Assembly (NCBI RefSeq): GCF_016429015.1
Contig: NZ_JAELTU010000024.1
Location: 1-64,000, forward strand
Direction: 5' to 3'
DNA from: Rhizobium sp. ASV20
GTDB taxonomy: Bacteria > Pseudomonadota > Alphaproteobacteria > Rhizobiales > Rhizobiaceae
DNA: 64,000 nucleotides
The notes beneath the pieces were generated by a model, which made no database searches, was not told where the DNA came from, and worked only from the letters and a program-made list of their open reading frames with translations. Positions within the stretch are counted from its first letter, which is position 1. Every line of letters begins with the position of its first letter. Shown piece by piece: positions 27,251 to 36,539 of the stretch. Made by a program: the position numbers and the translations under genes.

Positions 27251-27370
27251 CAAAAGGTCCCGATGATCCGAAGCATGTCCGCTTTCGACGGAGCCGCGGC
27301 AACACTCTATCTCGTTGTCTTCACGCAATCACGAACGCAAACAAAACGTCGCGCTCTTGCCGGAATTGCA

Positions 27371-28585
27371 TTACTCGGCAACGATCGACAACGGTGGGTA
27401 GCGCTCGCGATCATCGAACCACTCGCCGACCGTCCGTGAAATATGCACCAGCCCTTCAAGGCGCATGCTGCTGCTGCTCGCCGAAGGCGGTGCGCGGTTC
27501 GGCAGGCGCTTCAACGCGGCGGCGAGCTGCATGGGATCCGCCGATTCCTCCGGCAGCAGCATATCGACCAGACCGAGTTCGCTTGCCCGCTGTGCTCTGA
27601 TCAGCTGTTCTTCGCGTGGCCGCGTGCGTGGAATGATCAGTGCCGGCTTATCAAAGGACAGGATCTCGCAATAGGTGTTGTAGCCGCCCATGGCGACAAC
27701 AGCCTTCGCACCGGCGATCAGCTCTTCCATCTTGTTGTCGAATTCGATGACCTCCAGACAGTCGATCTTGCCTGCCCGTTCCAGAAGCTGGCTGCGCTCC
27801 TTGGCCGGCATATAGGGGCCAAGAACGATCAGCGTTTTCTGCGTCAGGGAGCTGTCATGTTCGAAAGCGCCGATGACATCACTGACCAGATCGGCGCCAT
27901 CGCCGCCGCCACCCGTCGTCACCAGGATGTAGTCGTCGTCGGGCACATGTTCGGATTTCGTGCCGAGTCTGGAAACGCTGCGCTGCAGGAAACCGACAAA
28001 TTCCATCTTCCGCCGCACGCCTGCCGGCACGTCCAGACCTACGAGCGGATCGTGGAAATCCGGTGGACCATAGACCCAGACGCGATCGTAGAACTGGTCG
28101 ATCTTCTGCAGGACGTTGTTCTTCTTCCACTCCGCCTCAAGCAAATGCGGTGCATCCATGACATCGCGCATGCCAAGAACGAGCGTCGTGCCGCGCGCCT
28201 TGAGATAGGTCAGCGTCTCCTCGACCTCGCCCTTGAGCCCCAGGGGCTCCTTGTCGACGATGAATACGTCAGGCTGAAAGGTTTCGGCCGTGTGCCGAAT
28301 GATCGATTGCCGCATTTTCAACGTCTCTTGCAGAGCGACATGGCTGGCCATCGACGTATATTCGCCATCGCGCAGCTTGATGACGCTCGGCACCTTTACG
28401 AAATCGACGCGCGCCCGATAATCGAAAGCACCGGCAATCGTCGCACCGGAAATGATCAACACATTCAGGCCACGATAATCCTCCACGAGAGCATGTGCGA
28501 TCGTGCGGCATCGCCTCAAATGGCCGAGACCGAACGTATCGTGGCTGTACATGAGGATTCGAGCATCTTCTAAGCGCCGCTTCAT
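27371..28585 (-). CDS. MurG-like glycosyltransferase
   Basis: The 404-residue protein begins MKRRLEDARILMYSHDTFGLGHLRRC, in which GLGHLRR is the acceptor-loop motif of MurG-like GT-B enzymes. TTGGGGDGADLV and AMGGYNTYCEIL form the donor site. The ATG at 28585 is favoured over an upstream frame opening at 28633 because the conserved strand then starts at once. It is the first of three transferase genes behind the oligopeptide-type importer, 102 bases downstream of the last permease gene. The product glycan is not known. Confidence 0.82.
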   Translation of the reverse strand: MKRRLEDARILMYSHDTFGLGHLRRCRTIAHALVEDYRGLNVLIISGATIAGAFDYRARVDFVKVPSVIKLRDGEYTSMASHVALQETLKMRQSIIRHTAETFQPDVFIVDKEPLGLKGEVEETLTYLKARGTTLVLGMRDVMDAPHLLEAEWKKNNVLQKIDQFYDRVWVYGPPDFHDPLVGLDVPAGVRRKMEFVGFLQRSVSRLGTKSEHVPDDDYILVTTGGGGDGADLVSDVIGAFEHDSSLTQKTLIVLGPYMPAKERSQLLERAGKIDCLEVIEFDNKMEELIAGAKAVVAMGGYNTYCEILSFDKPALIIPRTRPREEQLIRAQRASELGLVDMLLPEESADPMQLAAALKRLPNRAPPSASSSSMRLEGLVHISRTVGEWFDDRERYPPLSIVAE

Positions 28586-28687
28586 GGGCAAAACCTCTGG
28601 GGGATGAAAGTCATGTACGCGGTCTGTCGGCAAACGACATCCGCGTCCGCTCCTCGAATTGCAATCCTGTCTTCGCCATTCACCCTG

Positions 28688-29863
28688 CTATTTGTAGGGA
28701 TCGGCGGCATCGCGCAAGCCGTCTCCTAAAAAGTTGAACGCCAGAATGACCAAAATTACCGGGATCATCGGAAAAAGCAGCCATGGATAGAAGGCGATGA
28801 CGCTGACGTTCCGCGCTTCGGTGAGCAGAATGCCCCAGCTGGTAATAGGCGGCCGCAAGCCCAGCCCCAGGAAACTCAGCGCGGTTTCGCCGAGAATCAT
28901 GCTCGGAATGGAGATTGTGGCCGCAGCGATCAAGTGAGACATGAAGCCCGGCACGAGATGACGGCCGATGATACGCCGGGTGGGGGCGCCCATCAGCTGC
29001 GCGGCAAGCACAAAGTCCTCTTCTCGCAGAGACAGAAGCTTGGAGCGAACCGCGCGCGCAAGACCCGTCCAATCGAGAATGCCGAGGATGATGGTGATGC
29101 CGAAATAAACGATAATAGGGCTCCAGGTCACCGGCATGATCGCCGCCAACGCCATCCATAGGGGCAGGCTTGGCAGCGATTGAAGCACCTCGATGATCCG
29201 CTGGACGAGCAGGTCGAACAAGCCGCCGTGATAGCCGGCAAGGCCGCCGATGACGATCCCGAGGATAAAGCTGATGGAAATGCCGATCAGCCCGATCGTC
29301 AGGGATATGCGTGCGCCGTAGATGATGCGCGACAGCACGTCGCGGCCGAGCCGGTCGGTTCCAAGCAGATACATCTGGCCGCCGACGGCCGGGCAGACAA
29401 GGTGGAAGTTTGAATCCACCAGTCCCCAGAACCGATAGGCGTCGCCACGGCAGAAGAAGCGAATCGGCTGCACGTCCGACGTATTGTCGGAATAGGTCCT
29501 GCGCAGCGTGTCGATGTCGAGCGTCATCTTTCGGCCATAGACGAACGGCCCGACGAAATTGCCGTTGTCAAACAGATGGATCGCCTGCGGCGGCGAATAG
29601 ATCGAATCGACGTTGCGGGTATGCAGCCCGTAGGGCGCCAGAAACTCGGCAATCAAAATCATCCCGTATAGCAACGCGAGGAAGATGCCGGAGACGAGCG
29701 CGAGCTTGTGCTTCTTGAATTTCCACCACATCAGCTTCTTTTGAGAGGCCATGTAGTAGCGAGCCTGGCCGGCCGACATGGTTTCGAACTGATCCGGATT
29801 GAAATCCGCGTCGGAGACGTAGTGCTCCAGAGGCGCGCCGGGGCTTGGCAGGGATGCGCTCAC
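28688..29863 (-). CDS. Oligopeptide-type ABC transporter permease (DppC type)
   Basis: The 391-residue inner-membrane protein resembles AgpC of this window. It has a long N-terminal soluble tail, a first helix (LALVSGIFLALLYGMILIAEF, in part), a large soluble insertion and then FLLGTDRLGRDVLSR-like YLLGTDRLGRDVLSRIIYG. The EAA loop LMGAPTRRIIGRHLVPGF and the C-terminal FNFLGDGLRDAADPYK follow. GTG at 29863 is the start, because it overlaps the TGA of the partner permease (GTGA), a coupled junction. The cargo may be an oligosaccharide as in the agp system or a peptide. Confidence 0.88.
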   Translation of the reverse strand: MSASLPSPGAPLEHYVSDADFNPDQFETMSAGQARYYMASQKKLMWWKFKKHKLALVSGIFLALLYGMILIAEFLAPYGLHTRNVDSIYSPPQAIHLFDNGNFVGPFVYGRKMTLDIDTLRRTYSDNTSDVQPIRFFCRGDAYRFWGLVDSNFHLVCPAVGGQMYLLGTDRLGRDVLSRIIYGARISLTIGLIGISISFILGIVIGGLAGYHGGLFDLLVQRIIEVLQSLPSLPLWMALAAIMPVTWSPIIVYFGITIILGILDWTGLARAVRSKLLSLREEDFVLAAQLMGAPTRRIIGRHLVPGFMSHLIAAATISIPSMILGETALSFLGLGLRPPITSWGILLTEARNVSVIAFYPWLLFPMIPVILVILAFNFLGDGLRDAADPYK

Positions 29864-30858
29864 TTTGTACTCCTGCCTTGCAAGCGGATGCGGGGATCGA
29901 GAAAGCCGAGCGCGATATCGGAAATCAGCACGCCGATCACATTAAGGAAGGCGAGAAACATCAGGAAGGAGCCGGCAAGATACATGTCCTGGCTCTGCAA
30001 GGCCCTGATCAGCATCGGGCCGGTCGTTTCCAGAGACAGCACGATGGCGGTGATTTCGGCGCCGGAAATGATTGCAGGCAGGATCGATCCGATATCGGCG
30101 ACGAAGAAGTTCAGCGCCATGCGCAACGGATACTTCAGCAGCGCCCGGAGTGGGTGCAGGCCCTTTGCGCGCGCGGTAACCACATATTGTTTCTGCATCT
30201 CGTCGAGCAGATTGGCGCGCAGCCGGCGGATCATCCCAGCCGTGCCCGCCGTGCCGACGATGATGACCGGAATCCACAGATGATCGAGGATTGAGCGCGC
30301 CTTCTCCCAGCTCATCGGTTGCGACAGATACTTCTGATCCATCAGATGACCGACCGATACGCCGAACCAGGTCTTTGCGAAATACATCAGGATCAGCGCT
30401 AGCATGAAATTGGGGATGGCTATTCCCAATAATCCGAGAAAGGTAAGGCCGTAGTCGCCCCAGCTATATTGATGGGTGGCCGAATAGATGCCGATCGGGA
30501 AGGCGATCAGCCATGTCAACAGGATCGTCGTCACCGAAACCAGAACCGTGAACCACAGACGGTCGCCAACCACGTCCGAGACCGGAAGCTGATATTCGAA
30601 GGAATAGCCGAAATCCCCGTGCAGCATGCCGCCGGCCCAGCGAAGGTACTGAATCGGCAAAGGCTGATCGAGCCCGTACTCGTGACGAAGATTCTCCATG
30701 TCCTGAAGGTTTGTGGTGTCGCCTTGCGCGCGCAATTCGGCAAGCTGGCTTTCGAAGAAGTCGCCGGGCGGGAGCTGGATGATGGTGAAGACCAGCATGG
30801 AGATGATGATCAAGGTCGGGATCATCACCGTTATGCGCCAGAGGATATACCTAAGCAT
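29860..30858 (-). CDS. Oligopeptide-type ABC transporter permease (DppB type)
   Basis: The 332-residue protein has the DppB layout, a first helix (residues 8-30) followed by a periplasmic stretch and five further helices. ARAKGLHPLRALLKYPLRM is the EAA coupling loop. The ATG at 30858 lies inside the end of the binding-protein gene (8-base overlap), and its stop overlaps the next permease start by 4 bases. It is closely similar in layout to AgpB. Confidence 0.88.
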   Translation of the reverse strand: MLRYILWRITVMIPTLIIISMLVFTIIQLPPGDFFESQLAELRAQGDTTNLQDMENLRHEYGLDQPLPIQYLRWAGGMLHGDFGYSFEYQLPVSDVVGDRLWFTVLVSVTTILLTWLIAFPIGIYSATHQYSWGDYGLTFLGLLGIAIPNFMLALILMYFAKTWFGVSVGHLMDQKYLSQPMSWEKARSILDHLWIPVIIVGTAGTAGMIRRLRANLLDEMQKQYVVTARAKGLHPLRALLKYPLRMALNFFVADIGSILPAIISGAEITAIVLSLETTGPMLIRALQSQDMYLAGSFLMFLAFLNVIGVLISDIALGFLDPRIRLQGRSTK

Positions 30859-32764
30859 TGCCGCGTTCCTCCTTCATCCAGAAGGTATCCGGCATGTGGA
30901 TGCCGAGAAGACTGGTCGCGAAGCCAAACAGAGCCTCTTTCGGCACATTTTGCATTTTTGCAGAATGGACGATCGGCAGGAAGGTTGCGTTGATAAGGCC
31001 GATTGAGAAGACCTGGTCGGTGTAAATTGCGAGCATCTTGTGCCAGATTTCGGCGCGCTCGAAGGAGGACGCCGCGTCCTCCCATTGGTTCAGCAACTTG
31101 ACCAACTCGGAAGCCTCGGGAAGATCGGGCGCAACGCCCTTCGTCTGGGCCGAGAGATAATACATGCCCCACAGCGGCCACTGCATCTGGTCGTTGGTGG
31201 TCGGTGCGAGCTCCGCCGGGTTCATGTCGGCGGTCGGCACGCCGTTGTCGAGGCCGTACCACAGCGACATCAGAATACGGCCGCCCATGGCGCGGCTGCG
31301 GAAAATGTCGCGCTGGGAAACGCGCGGAAAAAGCGCGATGCCCACCTTACGCCAGTGATCGGTGACCAGCTCCAGAACATCCGTGTCGAGCGTGCTTTCG
31401 CCCGGTGTTTCGACGGTGATCTCCATCCGCCGGCCGTCGGGCAGGAGGCGGATACCGTCCTCGTCGCGCTTGGAAAGACCCGCGGCATCGAGAAGCGCAT
31501 TGGCCTGACCCGGATCGTGTGCAATCCAGGCCGATGCATATTCCGGCTTATAGAGCGGGCTGTCCGGCAGCACGGTATCGGCGCTCTCGGTCCCCAGGCC
31601 ATAGAAGACCGCCATGTTGATCTCGTGCCGGTCGATCGCCAGCGACAGGGCGCGCCGCACCCGCGCGTCGCGTAGGACATCCCGCCAAACCGGATCGGTA
31701 CTGTTCAGATTGGGATACAAGGCAACGCGCGACCCACGCACGGCCTTCCAGAGATTGACCTTGGTCGAATATCTCTCCTCCCCCTCTTTCAGCAGCGTAT
31801 AGTCGTTGAAGTCCAATCCGGTTGCCTGAAGATCGCTCTCCCCGACACTGGTCTTGAACGCGATGATCTGCGGAGAGCTGATGTTGAGAAGCATCCGGTC
31901 GATATACGGCAGTTGCCGGCCATTTTCGTCGACACGGTGGAAGTAGGGATTGCGCTCGAAAACGAACTGCTCCGCGGGCGGCGTCGTCGTGTTCCGCCAG
32001 GGATCGAGAACCGGCAGATTGGGATTTTCCGGCCTATAGGATCGTGCCATCTTGATGTGCAGATCCTGCCATTTCTTCACACGCTTTTCCTGCATCAGCG
32101 ACGAAAGACGAATCTTGTCCTGATATTTCTTGTGGAACTGCTTCAGATAATGGCCGGGACCGGCAATAACGAGCGGTTGCGCAGCAGCCAAGAGCGGTAG
32201 AAAATCGGGATTAGGGGCATCCCAGGAATATCGTACCGTCAACTCGTCGAGCATCTCGAAACGGGGCAGGCTGCCATGCGGACGCAGTTCGAGCGCACCG
32301 CCGCCTGGTGTCAATTCCTTGTTGAGAATGACGTCTTCCCACCAGTAGCGGAAGTCGTTGGCCGTGAAGGGGTGCCCGTCGGACCATTTGTGTCCGTCGC
32401 GCAGCTTGAAGGTAAACACGGTGTCATCGACGGCGGAGAAGGATTCCAGAATATCCGGCTGCAGCGTCAGCGTACTGTCATAGCCGACGAGACGGGCATA
32501 GCCGTAGATCGTCATGAAGCGGATATCGTTCTGGCTGCCAATGATCATGCGCACCGAGCCGCCATAATGGCCGGGTGTGCGACCCATGCGGGCAACGCTA
32601 ATGATGCGCGGGAATTTCGGCAGGCGCTTGGCCAGATGCGGCATCTGGCCGGCCCTCAGCCAATCGGCGTAATAGTCCGGCTCGTTGTCGACATCCGCCG
32701 CGACGGCGACCGGAGGCAGGACCGTGGAGGCCAACAGGCCGAGGAAGGTACGCCGACGTATCAT
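30851..32764 (-). CDS. Periplasmic binding protein of the oligopeptide class (SBP family 5)
   Basis: The 637-residue protein starts [14 protein letters not shown], a twin-arginine-type signal ending near AVAADV, so export may use the Tat pathway. The body has the family-5 landmarks LRDGHKWSDGHPFTANDFRYWW and ERNPYFHRVDENGRQLPYID. The second is strikingly like the same segment of AgpA, so the two importers share ancestry. It overlaps the ATPase gene upstream (ATGA) and the permease downstream, giving a tight four-gene importer operon. The ligand is unknown. Confidence 0.87.
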   Translation of the reverse strand: MIRRRTFLGLLASTVLPPVAVAADVDNEPDYYADWLRAGQMPHLAKRLPKFPRIISVARMGRTPGHYGGSVRMIIGSQNDIRFMTIYGYARLVGYDSTLTLQPDILESFSAVDDTVFTFKLRDGHKWSDGHPFTANDFRYWWEDVILNKELTPGGGALELRPHGSLPRFEMLDELTVRYSWDAPNPDFLPLLAAAQPLVIAGPGHYLKQFHKKYQDKIRLSSLMQEKRVKKWQDLHIKMARSYRPENPNLPVLDPWRNTTTPPAEQFVFERNPYFHRVDENGRQLPYIDRMLLNISSPQIIAFKTSVGESDLQATGLDFNDYTLLKEGEERYSTKVNLWKAVRGSRVALYPNLNSTDPVWRDVLRDARVRRALSLAIDRHEINMAVFYGLGTESADTVLPDSPLYKPEYASAWIAHDPGQANALLDAAGLSKRDEDGIRLLPDGRRMEITVETPGESTLDTDVLELVTDHWRKVGIALFPRVSQRDIFRSRAMGGRILMSLWYGLDNGVPTADMNPAELAPTTNDQMQWPLWGMYYLSAQTKGVAPDLPEASELVKLLNQWEDAASSFERAEIWHKMLAIYTDQVFSIGLINATFLPIVHSAKMQNVPKEALFGFATSLLGIHMPDTFWMKEERGNA

Positions 32765-34671
32765 TTGCGCAGCTCCTGGGCATCGACGCCTCGGCGGGCG
32801 CGAACGAAATGACCGCCGCCCAAGTCGGCATAGGCGAGCTCAGCGTCCCCGCTCTCCGAGAATTTTGGTCCCCACTTCTGCCGAGCTGCCGGCCCTTCGC
32901 TGTTCACGACCGAGAAATCCAGCGGCCGATCGAGATCGGGGAACGGCACGGCAGCCAGCAGGGAGCGGGTATAGGGATGCACGGGATCGCGCAGAATGAT
33001 TTCGCGCGGGGCGATTTCAACGATACGGCCGCGCGCCATGACGGCAATCCGGTCGGCCATATAGTCGACCACGGCCAGATTGTGAGAGATGAACAGATAG
33101 GTCAGCCCGAGTTCCTTCTGCAGATCCTTGAGAAGGTTGAGGATCTGCGCCTGCACCGAGACATCGAGCGCCGAGACCGGCTCGTCGAGGATCAGCAGCT
33201 TCGGCCCGAGAGCCAGGGCGCGCGCAATGCCGATACGCTGGCGCTGCCCACCGGAGAAGCTATGGGGATAGCGGCTGAGATAGTGCTTATCGAGCCCGAT
33301 CGCCTGCATGAGCGCCTTGACCTTCTCCTTGCGTTCGGCGCTGTCGCCATGCCCGTGGATCTCCAGGGGCTCGCTCAGGATATTGCGGACAGTCATGCGC
33401 GGAGAAAGCGACGAAACGGGATCCTGGAAAACCATCTGGATTTTCGTGCGAAGATCCATCAGTTCCTTGCCGCTCGCGGCAAGCACATCGACCTTGCCGC
33501 TGCCGTCGTCAAAGCTGACCGAACCGCTGTCAGCGCTGACCGCCCGCATCAGGATCTTGCTGACTGTCGTCTTGCCACAACCGCTCTCGCCCACCAGCCC
33601 CAGACATTCGCCGCGGCGAATGTCGAAGCTGACTTCGTCGACGGCGCGGAATTTCGTCCCGTCCTTGCGGCCGAATAGTCCCCCGGCCTTCGAGGCATAG
33701 GTCTTGGTCAGATTACGCACGCTGAGCAGGATTTCCGGTGCCGTATCGACCGGCGCCTCCGCACCGCTGCCGATCAGCTTTTTCTTGCCGGAGAAGGTGC
33801 CGAGATTGACGGGAACATCGCGCAACGACTTCAGGCGCTCCCCCGGCTTCATGTCGAAATGCGGAACCGCCGCCATGAGCGCCTTCAGATAGCGGTGCTG
33901 CGGCTTGCGAAAGATCGTGTCGACAGGGCCTGCTTCCATGATTTCGCCGTGATAGATAACGACGACCTCATCGGCCATATTGGCAACGACGCCGAGATCA
34001 TGGGTGATCAGAAGCATCGCCATGTTGAAGCTCTGCTGCAAGTTGCGCAGCAAGCCAAGAATCTGGGCCTGGATGGTAACATCGAGCGCAGTCGTCGGCT
34101 CGTCGGCAATCAGAAGCGCAGGGTTGCATATGAGCGCCATGGCGATCATCGCACGCTGACGCATTCCGCCTGAAAGCTCGAAGGGATACATGTCGAAGGT
34201 GTGGTAGGGATCCTGAAAGCCGACGAGGTTCAGCATCTCCACCGTCTTCTCGCGCTGCTCGGCCCTTCCGATACCGGGACTATGGATACGGAGCGCTTCG
34301 CTGATCTGATTGCCGACCGTGTGCAGCGGCGACAACGAGGTCATCGGTTCCTGAAAGATCTTGGCCATGCGCGCACCGCGCAACCGGCGCATGGCAATGC
34401 CGTCACGCGGCAGCTGAAGAACGTCCGTCGTCTGGCCATTGAGCGGATCGGTGAACAGAATACGCCCCGTTGCCCTTGCAGCAGCGGGAAGAATACCCAT
34501 GATCGACTGACTGATAATGGACTTCCCAGAGCCGGATTCGCCGACCAGTGCCGTAACCTTGCCGGGAAGCACTCTCAGGTTGGCATTCTTGACGACGTTC
34601 AGCTTATCCCCATAGAGCGAGAACGAAACGTCGAGGTTCTCGATACGCAGCAGATCAGTCCCTGACGCCAT
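32761..34671 (-). CDS. Fused double ABC ATPase of the oligopeptide class
   Basis: The 636-residue cytoplasmic protein carries two intact ABC domains: [38 protein letters not shown]; then [38 protein letters not shown]. The linker between them is longer than in AgpD (556 residues). ATG 34671 follows GGAAGTAAT; the frame is open to 34719. This is the first gene of the minus-strand run that goes through the importer, the glycosyltransferases and the degenerate ABC protein, so a promoter should lie in 34672-34830. Confidence 0.9.
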   Translation of the reverse strand: MASGTDLLRIENLDVSFSLYGDKLNVVKNANLRVLPGKVTALVGESGSGKSIISQSIMGILPAAARATGRILFTDPLNGQTTDVLQLPRDGIAMRRLRGARMAKIFQEPMTSLSPLHTVGNQISEALRIHSPGIGRAEQREKTVEMLNLVGFQDPYHTFDMYPFELSGGMRQRAMIAMALICNPALLIADEPTTALDVTIQAQILGLLRNLQQSFNMAMLLITHDLGVVANMADEVVVIYHGEIMEAGPVDTIFRKPQHRYLKALMAAVPHFDMKPGERLKSLRDVPVNLGTFSGKKKLIGSGAEAPVDTAPEILLSVRNLTKTYASKAGGLFGRKDGTKFRAVDEVSFDIRRGECLGLVGESGCGKTTVSKILMRAVSADSGSVSFDDGSGKVDVLAASGKELMDLRTKIQMVFQDPVSSLSPRMTVRNILSEPLEIHGHGDSAERKEKVKALMQAIGLDKHYLSRYPHSFSGGQRQRIGIARALALGPKLLILDEPVSALDVSVQAQILNLLKDLQKELGLTYLFISHNLAVVDYMADRIAVMARGRIVEIAPREIILRDPVHPYTRSLLAAVPFPDLDRPLDFSVVNSEGPAARQKWGPKFSESGDAELAYADLGGGHFVRARRGVDAQELRK

Positions 34672-34830
34672 ACATATTACTTCCCACTCACACGAGCTTT
34701 GTGACCTTATACGGCACACTAACGTAGGCCATAACAGGTGTCTAGCTGGTCAAAGTAGTGGGAGCACTGTTAAAAAACTGTCGTCTTTCCAGTGATATAT
34801 CGGTTTATGCTGACTCAGGCGCAGCAACAG

Positions 34831-36168
34831 TCAGGGGGCGAACTTTTCGACTTGAAGACGCCCCTCGAACTTCTTGGCATCCCTGTGCAACAGAATGACC
34901 TGCTCGGCCTCCGATAGCCCATCGGTTTGGGTGTCATTGAAAATCTCTGCCACACGTCGGGATGCTGCTGCGGTCTTCGGAGAGACGACGGTAAAGCGTT
35001 GGCGCACGCCCCGCAATTTTTCCTCCCCGAGCGTTCCCCATTCACAGTCGGTGTAGCCGGAGAATGCCTGGCTCGCGACGACCTCAGTCGCGTATTTCTT
35101 CGTCAAAGATTGCAGACGCTCCACCTCGTTGACGGCAGCCCCGAAGGCTGAGAAGGTCAGGCGGTCCTTCAACCCGACATTACCGAACATGACGTTGCCG
35201 ACATGCAGGCCGATCCCGTAACGCACTTCGCTCAAGCTGCGCGAACGACGATCCTCGTTCAATGCGGTGACCCGCCGCTGGGCCTCGAAGACGGCGGAAA
35301 GCGCCGCCTCGCAGGCGACCTTCGACGGATCCTTGTGCCGGCCGCAGGGATAAACAGCCAGAAATCCATCGCCAAGGAAGCTCAATATTTCGCCGCCGTT
35401 GCGATTGAACGGCGCGGCGATCGCATCGAAGAATTCGTTCAAGGTGTCGATGTAGGCCTGCCGCCCTTCCTTTTCGGCGTAGACGGTTGATTGCCGCATA
35501 TCGCCCATGACGAGCGCCGCCCGGATCGTTTCTCCGTCGCCGCGACGGATCTGGCCGTTCAGCACGCGTTTGCCGGCATCGCCACCAAGATAGGTGGTCA
35601 GCATGTTGTTGGCGAGCCTGCCGAGAACCGCCATTTTGGCCGCCATGGCCAGATGGTTCTGTATACGCATCAACGCGCCGATCATCTCCTCGCTGAAGCC
35701 ACCGACACTATCGGTCGACCAGGATCCCATCATCCCCTGCACGGAACCGGCCCCGAAGGTCTGCACGAAGGCGAGGTAGTCGGTGACCTTCTCCTTGCGC
35801 AGATCGTCGAAGATCGGAAACTCCACTGCGCCATCCAGGTCGATACGGCGGCGCAGATGCTGAAGATTATTGGACAGCAGATAGTAATAGGGGCTCTGCA
35901 TGAAGCGTTCCGGCCTTTCGTTGACATGCCGGTAGCCTTCGATCGTCAATCCGCCTGCCCTTCGCCACGTAAAGCCGAGCGCATCATAGAGCGGGTGAAG
36001 CATCGAGAAGGTCAGGTGAACCCGATTGAGCGGCATGCCCGTGGCAGCCATGCGCTCGCAAAACCCGCGAACGATGGTTTCCAGGTTTTCGCCGGTCAAT
36101 GCCGCCTGCGTCAGCCACTCCGCAACCTTGTCGAGAAGAATATCGGAAACAGTCGAATGAGCAGTCAT
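34831..36168 (-). CDS. Class III nucleotide cyclase-like protein
   Basis: This 445-residue soluble protein has a C-terminal class III cyclase domain. The metal-binding aspartates are Asp223 (MGDMRQST) and Asp267 (FLGDGF), 44 apart as expected. The adenine-selecting Lys is Ser263 (ILSFLGDG), and the second selectivity stretch reads FSAFGAAVN where active adenylate cyclases have YTxxGDTVN. The catalytic Asn and Arg positions (AVNEVERL) seem kept. It may therefore prefer another nucleotide or be weak. The N-terminal 200 residues (FTWRRAGGLTIEGY, PFFYYLL-like SPYYYLLSN) form a sensor region seen in rhizobial cyclases. ATG 36168 has a GGGGA site. Confidence 0.82.
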   Translation of the reverse strand: MTAHSTVSDILLDKVAEWLTQAALTGENLETIVRGFCERMAATGMPLNRVHLTFSMLHPLYDALGFTWRRAGGLTIEGYRHVNERPERFMQSPYYYLLSNNLQHLRRRIDLDGAVEFPIFDDLRKEKVTDYLAFVQTFGAGSVQGMMGSWSTDSVGGFSEEMIGALMRIQNHLAMAAKMAVLGRLANNMLTTYLGGDAGKRVLNGQIRRGDGETIRAALVMGDMRQSTVYAEKEGRQAYIDTLNEFFDAIAAPFNRNGGEILSFLGDGFLAVYPCGRHKDPSKVACEAALSAVFEAQRRVTALNEDRRSRSLSEVRYGIGLHVGNVMFGNVGLKDRLTFSAFGAAVNEVERLQSLTKKYATEVVASQAFSGYTDCEWGTLGEEKLRGVRQRFTVVSPKTAAASRRVAEIFNDTQTDGLSEAEQVILLHRDAKKFEGRLQVEKFAP

Positions 36169-36539
36169 TATCCCCAAAGCCTATCTTTGCAATTATGGAT
36201 ACACCGCTCCGGCAATGCAGCAACTGCCAAATCCCCGGATTACCCTCAACGGCGCGCCCGGCCTCTCGGCCCGGTCGAGTAAAACAGTCATGCGAGGCAG
36301 CATCGCTTTTCCCATCGATGGTGCCCGCCAACGCCAAAAAACGGCAGCACCTGTCGACTGCCCCATCCAATCAAAATACAGCAAAAGACAGCCGGCGAAA
36401 TCGCCGACTCTCGTTTTGTTCTCTTTCAGATAAGGCGCACATACCGCTGAAACAATGGGCAAAAAACGAGTCGGGTCGATAAATTTCGTTTGGCAGCAAA
36501 TAGCCGGCGAAACGTCTTGTCTCTCCAAGCCCGGCGCGA
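36169..36539. other. Non-coding gap between two cyclase-like genes, with a possible terminator
   Basis: This 371-base stretch lies between the start of the cyclase gene at 36168 and the end of the DUF3095 gene. I see no gene in it; short open frames lack ribosome sites. A GC-rich hairpin at 36391-36408 (GCCGGCGA, AA loop, TCGCCGAC, one mismatch) is followed on the minus strand by TGTCTTTTGCTGTATTTT, a plausible terminator for the DUF3095 gene. The promoter of the cyclase gene should lie in the last 150 bases. Confidence 0.5.

Noticed and set aside
34698..34718. Possible Crp-type site TGTGA...GCACA before the importer ATPase gene
   Set aside because: The half-sites are three bases too far apart for the TGTGA-N6-TCACA consensus and the right half is imperfect. 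It would have been attractive given the cAMP genes, but the sequence does not support it.
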